In this document: in pieces, positions 25,238 to 33,563 of the stretch
Layout: each line of letters begins with the position of its first letter
How positions within the stretch are numbered: position 1 is the stretch's first letter
Assembly: GCF_027213965.1 (NCBI RefSeq)
Contig: NZ_JAPWGX010000002.1
Coordinates: 310,001-374,000, forward strand
DNA: 64,000 nucleotides
Direction of reading: 5' to 3'
From: Maritalea porphyrae
GTDB lineage: Bacteria; Pseudomonadota; Alphaproteobacteria; Rhizobiales; Devosiaceae
The notes under the pieces: model-generated
What the model saw: only the letters and a program-made list of their open reading frames with translations
Database searches by the model: none
What the model was told of the DNA's origin: nothing
Made by a program: the position numbers and the translations under genes

Positions 25238-28200
25238 ATGGGCGCTAAAGAAACAATTACCCAGATTTACGTGGGCTATTATGACCGGGCACCGGATCCA
25301 GACGGTTTGAACTACTGGATCGGTCGTTTAAATGCAGGCATGACCGTTGCTGAAATTGCACAGTCATTTTCTGTTCAACCTGAATCAACTGCCAAGTACC
25401 CATATTTGGTGAACCCACTTGTGGTCTCTGCAGAGTCATTCATCGTATCTATCTACCAAAACCTGTTCAACCGCGCACCTGATGATGCGGGTAAAGCCCA
25501 TTGGCTTGCTGAACTTGCCGGTGGCAAAGCTGTTGGCCAGATGATCATCGACATCATTTCAGGCGCCACAGACAGCGCTGCAGGAAATGATGCGACAACA
25601 ATGGCTAACAAAGTGGCTGTTGGTGTTGATTGGGCAGAAGACACAGCGCTGCTTTCAGGCTTCGATTATGAGAACAATGCTGCTGCAAAAGCCAACGCAG
25701 CCTCTGTTCTTGACAGCGTTGACGATACGGACGCTTCAGTAACTGCTGCAAAAGCGGCTACTGACGTTTTTGTTGCTGGCGGAAGCACCGAGTTCAAGCT
25801 CACTAACGACGTTGATGTTGCAACAGCAAATATCTTCGTTGCGAACCGAGTTTACGACCCAGAAGGCGACGACCAAATGAACTCGTTGCAAGACGACGAT
25901 GTTCTAACGGGTACTGGTACCAACCCAACGTTGAACTTTAGCTTCGTTACAGACAACCAAACTGCAGATTATGACGTATCACCAACGTTGAATGGCATCG
26001 AAACGATCAATTTGGCAGCTTCACACTCGGGACCTGTGCAACTTGATTTGCAGGACGCTACAGGTGTCAAAGCGGTCAACATCTCCCGGATGGACTCAAC
26101 TGTAACAATTGACAACATTCAAGCGCCATTGACCGACATGTCAGTCTCAAATTCAAACGAAGATGGCAACAGCGCCATGTTCTTGTTTGAAGATGCGGCA
26201 CTTGCTGGCTCTGCTGATGAAGGAAACGTAAAACTTGATGACGCACAGCTCGCTAGCTTGGTTGTTCAAGAACGAGGAACGCCTGATCAGGGCTATGAAA
26301 CGCTGAACGTTATGTCAAACGGCAGCGCAAACACTGTTGGCACACTTTGGGCTGAAGATCTTCAAACACTAAAGATCACTGGCGACAAAGACCTTAAGTT
26401 GGGCGCCGAAGGAAATGTGCTTAATGGCGCAACAACTGAAGCTACATCTTACACTATGGGTCTTGGCAACGTTGCTGGTTCCTTGCAAACTGTTGATGCC
26501 ACTGGCCTTGACGGAAGCTTGAACTTTGTAATCGCCAATGAACTGAACGCAACTTTGGACAATACATCAGGTGTGGCTGTTCAGTTGGACGTTAAAGGCG
26601 GCGCAAAAGACGACAAATTTGTGATTGCTTCTGGTTCAAGCATTGACGGCGCTGCGTCAAACACCGACAAAATTGATGGTGGTGACGGCACTGACACGCT
26701 TGTACACCTTGGCGGTGCTGCAGCAGCGATCGTTGCCCCAACAGCGGGTGCAAACCTAACAAGCGTCGAGGCCCTTGAAATTCGGACTGGCCACGATGAC
26801 GCTGGTGCGATCGCTGAAGTCGCTGATGTTGTTACTGTTGACGCCGATGCCTTTGATTCACTTGCTAGCATTTTTGTACGCAACGAAGGCAACGGCACGC
26901 ACACTGTAACAGGTATAGCGAACTCTTCTAAAGTTGAAGCAATGACTGTTAACTTGAACGACCTGACCGTCGATCAAGCTAAAGCGGTTACTATTGCCCA
27001 CGGCACAACCGGCAACAACGGTTTGGCTCAAAACTTGCTAGCTGTTGATCTGAAGTCCGACGCCGGTACTAGCGATTTGACAGAGATCACTATCGTGGAT
27101 GGTACCAACAACAATCCACGTTTCAACTTTAACTTGGATGCAGACAATATCGAAAGCGTGACACTTCACGACAACGATAGCGAAAGCAACACTGTTGATT
27201 TGAACGATGTCGGTGATCACCTTGGCACCATCACTGTTGATGGTGGCAGCGCTGGTACGTTCTTCAACTTGGATTCATTGGCTAACTCAAACCGTAAAGA
27301 CACGACAGGTGGTACGGCAGACGGTTCTGGCTTTGTCGAAGTTGGCGCTGGTGGTGCAGAACGCATTACCGCATCAACATTTACTTCAACATCAGCCAGT
27401 GACATTATTGCGCGCTTCTCAGATGCAGGCCTTGCAGCTGGTGGCTTCACAGCAACTGGCGGTCAATCGATCACAACTGGTGCAGGTAATGATTTTATCA
27501 TCTTCGATCAAATCAGCGCCGCTGGCAACCAAACTACTGCTGGTTTGACCATCTCTGACACTGTAAACACAGGCGCTGGCACAGATACTTTGGGTATCGA
27601 CGGAAATGGCGTTTTGGTCAACTTGTCAGCATCTGAATGGACAAACGTATCAAACGTTGAAAACATCCAATTGCTCGGCAATGGCATGGGCGTTGGTGGT
27701 GCAGGTGCATTGGGCACAAACAGCTACAACCTGACACTAACCAACGACTTGATTACATCAAACGGTGATGCTTCAGGTTCTGGCCGTGTGATCAACATCA
27801 TCAACGACAACGATACTGCAAACGGTGTTGGCACTGCTGATACAGCAGGTACTGCGGTTGAAGCTGGTGTAACAATTGATGCACGTGGTTTGGATGCAAC
27901 ACACAACTTTACCTACAATGGTGAAGAAGGTGCGTCGCGGACAAACGATCGCTTCATCATGTCAGATGCCAACGTAAACGGCATGGCTGTTATTGACGGC
28001 GGTGCAGTTCTTGGTGGTGGTAACACAACCTCTAACCTAACAAACGGTGATATTCTAGAAATCCGGAATTCATCCGTTGTAACAGTTGGCGACTTGGCTG
28101 GCGTTCAAAACGTGGGTTCAATCGAATTCACTAACGACACAGCTGCTGTTCAAAACAATGTTCTTCAGTTGAACAACACAATTGTTGACGCAATGGTAAA

Positions 28201-28888
28201 CAGCACACGTGGTGCGGCAACTGGCTTTGTGGAAACACTGAACGTAACCGCAATCGACAATCCACTGCTTCTAGCCGCAACAACCAGCTTGAACTTGGAT
28301 GCATCTGGTGTAACCAACGCCTTCCTAAGCCTAAATGTAACGGGTGCTGGCGGTGCTGACACACTTGTTGGTGGTTCTGGTGCTGACACACTTGTCGGCG
28401 CAGCTGGCAATGACACCATTACTGGTGGTGCAGGCATTGACACAATCAATGGTGGTGCAGGTGCCGATATTCTGACTGGTGGCACTGAAGTTGATACATT
28501 TGTCTATGCAGCAGGGGTTGCCGATACGGTCGCCGCGGCAGCATCATCTGCTGGTGTTGATCGTATTACTGACCTCAACTTGAACGAAGATAAGATCGAT
28601 CTAACTGCTGTTGTGGCAACATCCCACTCGACGGTTACAGGAACAGTGAGCGAGGCGACATTTATCGCTGACTTAAACACATTGCTAAACGTTGGTGGTG
28701 GTGCCGGTTTTGATACTGGCACAGCCGGCGGCGTCTCTTCAGCAATTGTTACTGCGAATGCGGGTACTTTGAACGGCAAATCATATCTTGCTGTTGATCT
28801 TGATGGATCTGACACCTTTACCGCCGCCGATTTTATCGTCGAAATCACAGGTGCAACAGGTACGCTCGATATCGCCGACTTCATCTAG
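25238..28888 (+). CDS. Large secreted DUF4214 / RTX-repeat surface protein
   Basis: A 1216-residue acidic protein with no cysteine at all and very little lysine, as in type I-secreted and S-layer proteins. Residues 1-120 hold two DUF4214-type units (IYVGYYDRAPDPDGLNYWI and IYQNLFNRAPDDAGKAHWL). The long middle part is Asn/Thr/Asp/Gly-rich beta structure. Residues about 1035-1090 contain RTX calcium-binding nonapeptides (GGADTLVGG, GGAGIDTIN, GGAGADILT). The C-terminus (VDLDGSDTFTAADFIVEITG to DIADFI) fits an uncleaved type I secretion signal. Codon use suggests strong expression, and the long leader and strong terminator agree. An S-layer or biofilm-type adhesin is the most likely role; no type I secretion genes are in the window. 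Confidence 0.85.
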   Translation: MGAKETITQIYVGYYDRAPDPDGLNYWIGRLNAGMTVAEIAQSFSVQPESTAKYPYLVNPLVVSAESFIVSIYQNLFNRAPDDAGKAHWLAELAGGKAVGQMIIDIISGATDSAAGNDATTMANKVAVGVDWAEDTALLSGFDYENNAAAKANAASVLDSVDDTDASVTAAKAATDVFVAGGSTEFKLTNDVDVATANIFVANRVYDPEGDDQMNSLQDDDVLTGTGTNPTLNFSFVTDNQTADYDVSPTLNGIETINLAASHSGPVQLDLQDATGVKAVNISRMDSTVTIDNIQAPLTDMSVSNSNEDGNSAMFLFEDAALAGSADEGNVKLDDAQLASLVVQERGTPDQGYETLNVMSNGSANTVGTLWAEDLQTLKITGDKDLKLGAEGNVLNGATTEATSYTMGLGNVAGSLQTVDATGLDGSLNFVIANELNATLDNTSGVAVQLDVKGGAKDDKFVIASGSSIDGAASNTDKIDGGDGTDTLVHLGGAAAAIVAPTAGANLTSVEALEIRTGHDDAGAIAEVADVVTVDADAFDSLASIFVRNEGNGTHTVTGIANSSKVEAMTVNLNDLTVDQAKAVTIAHGTTGNNGLAQNLLAVDLKSDAGTSDLTEITIVDGTNNNPRFNFNLDADNIESVTLHDNDSESNTVDLNDVGDHLGTITVDGGSAGTFFNLDSLANSNRKDTTGGTADGSGFVEVGAGGAERITASTFTSTSASDIIARFSDAGLAAGGFTATGGQSITTGAGNDFIIFDQISAAGNQTTAGLTISDTVNTGAGTDTLGIDGNGVLVNLSASEWTNVSNVENIQLLGNGMGVGGAGALGTNSYNLTLTNDLITSNGDASGSGRVINIINDNDTANGVGTADTAGTAVEAGVTIDARGLDATHNFTYNGEEGASRTNDRFIMSDANVNGMAVIDGGAVLGGGNTTSNLTNGDILEIRNSSVVTVGDLAGVQNVGSIEFTNDTAAVQNNVLQLNNTIVDAMVNSTRGAATGFVETLNVTAIDNPLLLAATTSLNLDASGVTNAFLSLNVTGAGGADTLVGGSGADTLVGAAGNDTITGGAGIDTINGGAGADILTGGTEVDTFVYAAGVADTVAAAASSAGVDRITDLNLNEDKIDLTAVVATSHSTVTGTVSEATFIADLNTLLNVGGGAGFDTGTAGGVSSAIVTANAGTLNGKSYLAVDLDGSDTFTAADFIVEITGATGTLDIADFI

Positions 28889-28944
28889 GCGCTAATTGTC
28901 ATCTCCCGTACGCGGGGGGTGATTTGATCTCAATTTGATCACAG

Positions 28945-28979
28945 AAAACCCCGGGGCCCTCACTGCCCCGGGGTTTTTT
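28945..28979. terminator. Strong bidirectional terminator
   Basis: Stem of 13 pairs, AAAACCCCGGGGC and GCCCCGGGGTTTT, 7-base loop, six T residues on the plus strand and four on the minus strand. It serves the surface-protein gene and, less strongly, the convergent gene at 29006. Confidence 0.93.
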
Positions 28980-29005
28980 GCGTTCAACACTTAAGTTACG
29001 TCAAA

Positions 29006-29710
29006 TCAAAGGCTTTTAACGGTCCCGTACATTTGAAGTGCCATTTGCTGCGCTTCTGCTTTGGTGCCAAACCATACGGCGACATTGTCTTTCCAGGCGA
29101 CATTTGAAAACACACCTTGCGCCGTTTCAATGGGTGCAAATTTTGTTGGATCAATGCCTTTTTGGGTTGTCACGTCAGCGTTCAGAGAAACACCAAATCT
29201 TGTGGCCATTTGTTGATTGGCTTCAAGACGTCTCTTCGCCCCCTCGTCTTTCAGCTCAATATTACTGTCTTTGCGCCAATCATAGGCCGTGCCCAACCCA
29301 CCTTCTGCGAGGTCATTCAAATCAATACCATGATCGGACCCGGTGCCAGGATATAGTTCGTATGGCCTATAGCCAACATTGGCTTCGTCCAGTTTAACCG
29401 CCAATTCTTTGAGCGATCCAAGATCGATTTGGAATTTCTCAGAAAGACGCAAAATCGAGTCGGCACTAAAGGCAGATGTGGTGAGTTTTTGACCTGACTT
29501 GTCAAAATAGCTAACCCGCGATGGAATTCCTTCTGAATTGAGATCGATGCCAATTCGTCCGGCGGTGAAATCTGCCCGTCCATCAATATTTGGCATTGCA
29601 GTTTCAGCCGCGAGTTCGGCAGAAAATGCCCGTTCAGCGGCAACATTTTCCGCCTTACGCGTCGGCGCCATATTGCTGGCTGCAGGTATGTTGGTGGTTT
29701 GATATATCAT
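29006..29710 (-). CDS. Hypothetical protein
   Basis: A 234-residue soluble protein I do not recognise. It has no signal peptide, no membrane helix and no cysteine. The N-terminal 45 residues are Ala/Glu/Thr-rich and probably disordered; the rest has GRIGIDLNSEGIPSRVSYFDKSG, a helical stretch about residues 95-125 and an aromatic-containing end (NVAWKDNVAVWFGTKAEAQQMALQMYG). The ATG at 29710 is preferred because AGGAG lies seven bases upstream. A dyad TTGCAT-N5-ATGCAA (29722-29738) sits just before the ribosome site. It converges on the large surface protein, but no functional link is shown. Confidence 0.7.
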   Translation of the reverse strand: MIYQTTNIPAASNMAPTRKAENVAAERAFSAELAAETAMPNIDGRADFTAGRIGIDLNSEGIPSRVSYFDKSGQKLTTSAFSADSILRLSEKFQIDLGSLKELAVKLDEANVGYRPYELYPGTGSDHGIDLNDLAEGGLGTAYDWRKDSNIELKDEGAKRRLEANQQMATRFGVSLNADVTTQKGIDPTKFAPIETAQGVFSNVAWKDNVAVWFGTKAEAQQMALQMYGTVKSL

Positions 29711-30075
29711 TGCACACTCCTTTGCATTTAACATGCAAGAAAAATGCCAACTTTTTGCTATATTTCAACGGCTTCTGGAAAAATGGCTCGGTGTTTCGCG
29801 GCCAATCGCGCGGCTCATTTCCTGCCCTAAGGTCAAGGGTGTTGCATGCAAAATATTTGTCCCTCCCCTTTTTGGGGAGCGAAAAAGCAAAGTTTGGGCA
29901 ACGCCAAATGAGGTGCAAGTCCAAAATCTTATCCCCGTCCTTTCACCCCATGCCATACTGCCCTCATCTTCTTTGAAGCCTTTGGGGTGCTGACGAGCAT
30001 TCGGGCGGTGAAAATGGGGAGGCGAACAAGTCCAATATGGCGCTGAACCCAATCACCAAAGGAAGAGGCTAAGAT
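29711..30075. other. Intergenic region between divergent units
   Basis: Apart from the dyad TTGCAT-TTAAC-ATGCAA at 29722-29738, which overlaps the promoter/ribosome-site zone of the leftward gene, I see no gene or RNA here. Open frames on both strands have no ribosome sites and no family features. Confidence 0.3.
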
Positions 30076-30294
30076 ATGACAGGGGTCGCCCTGCATATCG
30101 TTTATGTTGATTTATCCAGCCTGACACCGAAGGCAGCTGTAAGCCGCATGGTGGGTATTGTTTCTCACCTTCACCTTTCAAAAGGTGATCATCAAATGAT
30201 CCAAAGAGATCAAAGCAGTTTTGATGGTGTGCTCGAAAAGGGGATAGAAGGGTTTAGCACCCCGGGGTATTTCAAAATATGCGCTAAAACTTAG
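30076..30294 (+). CDS. Possible small hypothetical protein
   Basis: A 72-codon frame with a good ribosome site, GGAAGAGG seven bases before ATG. The product (start MTGVALHIVYVDLSSLTP) has no membrane helix, signal or known motif. It is isolated and is followed three bases later by a large inverted repeat. It may be real, but composition alone does not prove it. Confidence 0.35.
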   Translation: MTGVALHIVYVDLSSLTPKAAVSRMVGIVSHLHLSKGDHQMIQRDQSSFDGVLEKGIEGFSTPGYFKICAKT

Positions 30295-30296
30295 TT

Positions 30297-30357
30297 GCAC
30301 GAGGCGTTTGTTGTCTCATTTTTACTCTACTCAAACGAGCCAATATGCGCCTCGTGC
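30297..30357. repeat. Long inverted repeat
   Basis: Perfect 10-base arms GCACGAGGCG and CGCCTCGTGC, 41 bases apart, with an inner pair CGTTTG (30305-30310) and CAAACG (30332-30337). It lies between the small frame at 30076 and the flippase stop. No T-tract follows directly, so it is not a simple terminator. Confidence 0.6.
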
Positions 30358-30419
30358 TCCCAATCTCTTATCACGCAAATGGCTTGCGCCATGTTGCGCT
30401 AAAGCTGTTTTTTTCAGAG

Positions 30420-31787
30420 TTAGCTTGCCTTTGCCGTTAGCACTTTGCGGGGGTCAAAATGGGCAAGAACCGAGACATTGATTTTTGACTTGCAGTAATA
30501 ATAAAGCAGTGCGGCGCGGATGATTTGGGACGCTGCAGTGCCCACCGCTGCGCCGGCGATACCCATGATGGGCACCAATAAAACCGAAAGTGCAATATTC
30601 ATGATCAGCGCATAGCCAGCAATTAAGACATTCAACCGTTCGCGCCCAACTACGATCAAAAGATTTGAAGCTTGGCCAACCAATGATTTACCCACCAAGC
30701 CAATGCCAATAATCAGCATGATGGTTTGGCCTGATGCAAATTCTTCGCCAAAGAGCGATAGCAAAATCGGGCCGGCAGCCAAGGTGACCAACACTGCAGG
30801 AATGGTGAGCCAGAACGTCCAGGTGGAAGCCATATGCACCCGCGTCTGCAATTCGGTCTTATCCCCTTGCGCATTGGCGAGGGAAAATTCGCGGGCGAAA
30901 ACCATCATAAAGGCATAGTGGATGAAGCCAGCGATCGCCATGCAACGCAGGGCCGCAAAATAGATCGAAACGTTCTCAGAGGGCATCATAAAGCCAAGGA
31001 TGACGATATCTGACCAATAGAGTAGTTCTTCAACTCCTGTAACAACCACAAGCGGCACCGCGGCATAAATCCAATAGCGGCGCAGGCGTGCGCGGTGGTT
31101 CTGGCTGGTTTTGGGCTTAATGCGTCTGACATGCAGCTTGATAAATATTGCCTGCAAACAAACAAGAAAAAGCGTAACCCCAATGGACACCGCCAAAGCA
31201 AGCTCTGCGGTTAGCGGGAAACCATTTAGGCTGATCACAAACAGAGTGGCCATGACAATGACGGGGCGAACAATAAAACCGGGCACAACCGCCAGCCAAA
31301 TCCAGCCAAGCCCACGCGCCACGCCTTCAATATAAAGTTCAAGCGCCAAAACTGGGAGACCAACAGCCAAAACAATTGCCGATCCTGTCATATTATCTGC
31401 GAGAAGATCGCTGAAGAAATAAAGCGCAGCACCGCACATCAGAGCGGTTGCGAGGGAAGTTGCAATGATAAACTTCAGCCCATTGCTCATAAAACCATAG
31501 ATCAAGTCCTCGCGCAGCCGCGTGGCGTAGCGGGGTAAAAACCGCACCGCGCTTTCGGAAAAGCCCATGACGGAAACATGGGTGAGGATAACTTGCCAGG
31601 TCCAAAAGGTGACAAATATTCCATAGTGCTCGATGCCCAAGCTCTTGGCCAAATAGATCTGAAAAACATAGGCCAACCCGGCAGCCAAAATGCGAGTAAG
31701 CAAAGCGGACATGGCTTGAAGAACGGCTTGAAGCTGCCCTACGCGAGACAGCAGGGTTGCAGTTCTTTGATAGAGTTTCGCAATCAA
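30420..31787 (-). CDS. Polysaccharide flippase (Wzx/MATE-like)
   Basis: A 455-residue integral membrane protein with about 12-14 hydrophobic helices, of the oligosaccharidyl-lipid flippase superfamily. Typical features are the first helix with LAYVFQIYLAKSLGIEHYGIFVTF, a gate region near VVVTGVEELLYWSDIVILGFMM and the paired C-terminal helices GIAGAAVGTAASQII. It would move lipid-linked sugars across the inner membrane. The predicted start is a TTG one base after the stop of the upstream acetyltransferase gene, implying coupling. No glycosyltransferase cluster surrounds it, so the polysaccharide is unknown. Confidence 0.82.
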   Translation of the reverse strand: MIAKLYQRTATLLSRVGQLQAVLQAMSALLTRILAAGLAYVFQIYLAKSLGIEHYGIFVTFWTWQVILTHVSVMGFSESAVRFLPRYATRLREDLIYGFMSNGLKFIIATSLATALMCGAALYFFSDLLADNMTGSAIVLAVGLPVLALELYIEGVARGLGWIWLAVVPGFIVRPVIVMATLFVISLNGFPLTAELALAVSIGVTLFLVCLQAIFIKLHVRRIKPKTSQNHRARLRRYWIYAAVPLVVVTGVEELLYWSDIVILGFMMPSENVSIYFAALRCMAIAGFIHYAFMMVFAREFSLANAQGDKTELQTRVHMASTWTFWLTIPAVLVTLAAGPILLSLFGEEFASGQTIMLIIGIGLVGKSLVGQASNLLIVVGRERLNVLIAGYALIMNIALSVLLVPIMGIAGAAVGTAASQIIRAALLYYYCKSKINVSVLAHFDPRKVLTAKAS

Positions 31788-31788
31788 C

Positions 31789-33048
31789 TTAAGACGCCTT
31801 GTGGTTGGCGGTGCCGCGTAATGAGTGAACCAGTTGAATGATTTTTTGGCGCCAATCGTTTGGCAATTGATTAAAGACTGATTTTGCGATTGGACGCACC
31901 CGGGTTTGCCACATTATGCCCACCAAAAAACCACGGGCAGAGCTTGCGACAACACGCGTTTGCAGGGCAACTTGGTTGTTGGACCAGGAATCTTTGTAAC
32001 CAGCTGGTTCTGCAAGCAAATCATAGTTTTTCACACCACATTCAATCGCCCATTTAAGCGCTTCTTCGATTTGTATTTTGCCAACGGAATGCTCACGCAT
32101 TTCCCAATCGAACGCCCCAATATAGGAGTAGTAGTGACCATGCTGTAATAAGCCAATTTCGACCGCAACCGGTTGACCGTCCAACATCAAGGCACCGGCA
32201 ACGGCGCCGGACCTTGCTTTGCTATTCCCCTCAAGAGTGCTGATGCACTGGGTCAAACCATCCATGATTAGTTTGGCGTCGTTGCGAGCGGTCCGGCGCA
32301 ACCAATCACGTTTCATGTGCAAAGCGGTGGCGACCAATTGTGCATATTCGGGTGCATCGGCGAAATGGGTTTGATAGGTCAGATTGCCCAGTCGAGCCAG
32401 TTTGTTCTTGCGCTTGTTGCGGTTTCGGCGCGTGGATTTGGATAGGCTGGCCTGATATTGTTCAAAACTCTCGAATTGGCTGAGGTCAAAAATCGAGGCA
32501 ATTTCGTCGGTTGGGGCAAGCGCACCTTTGTCCCCTAGTGCCAATTGCAATGCGCTACCTTGGGGAATTTTTGCCAAACTCACAAGATCGCCTTCAAATT
32601 GGTCAAGCACTTGACCAACGAAATGAGCAAGCGCTGCTTGATCAACAAACGCGGGATCAAAAATAAGGTTGGAGTATTCTGCATGTGGTGATGTGAGCGG
32701 CAAGAGCGCTTTCGTGCCCAGAGGCAAGAGATCTTGCATGAGTGGCCAAATGGCCACCAGTTTTTCGCCATGCCATAAAACCATGATTTTGAGCCGCGCG
32801 TCGGGATTGAACTGCCCCACTGTGTGCCACCATTTCGAGCACCAATCAAAGCTCTGGAAAACCGCGAACCCGTCCCCATTGATACCATCAAGGTGCTGCC
32901 AATCGTTGGCAAGCTGAGCAAATCTTTTGTCGCTTTGGACGCACTCGATAGAGATTGGGTGTTCGTGTCCTGCAATTGCAGGCGGCTTGGTTTTTGCTTT
33001 GTCAGCCTGCTCGCGGCCTGGTTGCAGTGCTTTTGGCGCAAAATTCAT
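31789..33048 (-). CDS. CelD/BcsL-type GNAT acyltransferase
   Basis: A 419-residue protein with the double-GNAT (BioF2/FemAB-like) fold found in polysaccharide-modifying acetyltransferases. The N-terminal half contains FQSFDWCSKWWHTVG and KLVAIWPLM; the C-terminal half contains SKSTRRNRNKRKNKLARLG, a basic helix common in the CelD group, and YYSYIGAFDWEMREHSVGKIQIEEALKWA. I prefer the ATG at 33048 (AGG seven bases upstream) over one 13 codons earlier. It is cotranscribed with the flippase, so it probably modifies the exported polysaccharide. Confidence 0.75.
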   Translation of the reverse strand: MNFAPKALQPGREQADKAKTKPPAIAGHEHPISIECVQSDKRFAQLANDWQHLDGINGDGFAVFQSFDWCSKWWHTVGQFNPDARLKIMVLWHGEKLVAIWPLMQDLLPLGTKALLPLTSPHAEYSNLIFDPAFVDQAALAHFVGQVLDQFEGDLVSLAKIPQGSALQLALGDKGALAPTDEIASIFDLSQFESFEQYQASLSKSTRRNRNKRKNKLARLGNLTYQTHFADAPEYAQLVATALHMKRDWLRRTARNDAKLIMDGLTQCISTLEGNSKARSGAVAGALMLDGQPVAVEIGLLQHGHYYSYIGAFDWEMREHSVGKIQIEEALKWAIECGVKNYDLLAEPAGYKDSWSNNQVALQTRVVASSARGFLVGIMWQTRVRPIAKSVFNQLPNDWRQKIIQLVHSLRGTANHKAS

Positions 33049-33563
33049 TGTATTACCTGCCCAGAAGGGACTTCGAACTGTTGTCATTCACTTGGAATCT
33101 GCGAGACTATTCGCACAAATGAATATGAGTTTCCTTCTATTTGACAGAAACTGGTAAACTTTGTCGTACCTTCGTCCAGCTTTGGTTAACTCTAGTGCGC
33201 TTTTTGGGGCATCCCAAACAAAAAATAACAAACATCCTGGATCGTGAACAGTTTGTGACGAAGGTTTGAATTGATGAAGAATCCATCGATGAAATGAGCA
33301 ACCGTCAACTAAAGCGATAACAACAAATGACCATCGTTCGACAGGGTTGAATAGTGCCAAGCAATTTCGCAACCCAATGGAAGACTCCTGATTACCAACA
33401 GTCACTTCATGTTTAGTCTAAACTATTGATATTAAACAAATAACTCTAAAATCCAATTTCCCTTCTGGTCAAGCTCGGCATTATTCGACCTCCAATTTAC
33501 ACTTCAGAAAGACGTACTACTCTAGGTTTAGTAGTAGGCAATACAGTTACCGGGTCGAATCAA
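33049..33563. other. Divergent intergenic region upstream of the chemoreceptor
   Basis: No convincing gene. It includes a perfect dyad TACTACT-N8-AGTAGTA at 33516-33537, 27 bases before the chemoreceptor start, and an AT-rich stretch near 33415-33460 likely to contain its promoter. A minus-strand frame at 33088-33405 has no coding character. Confidence 0.35.

Noticed and set aside
25011-25238. A 75-codon frame ending at the surface-protein start
   Set aside because: No ribosome site, no family features, and it crosses hairpins of the leader; more likely untranslated RNA.
23241-28888. Prophage or integrative conjugative element
   Set aside because: Apart from the recombinase there are no phage, transfer, replication or excisionase genes and no tRNA target or flanking direct repeat that I can see.
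33088-33405. A 105-codon minus-strand frame upstream of the acetyltransferase
   Set aside because: No ribosome site or recognisable features; the region looks like promoter DNA.
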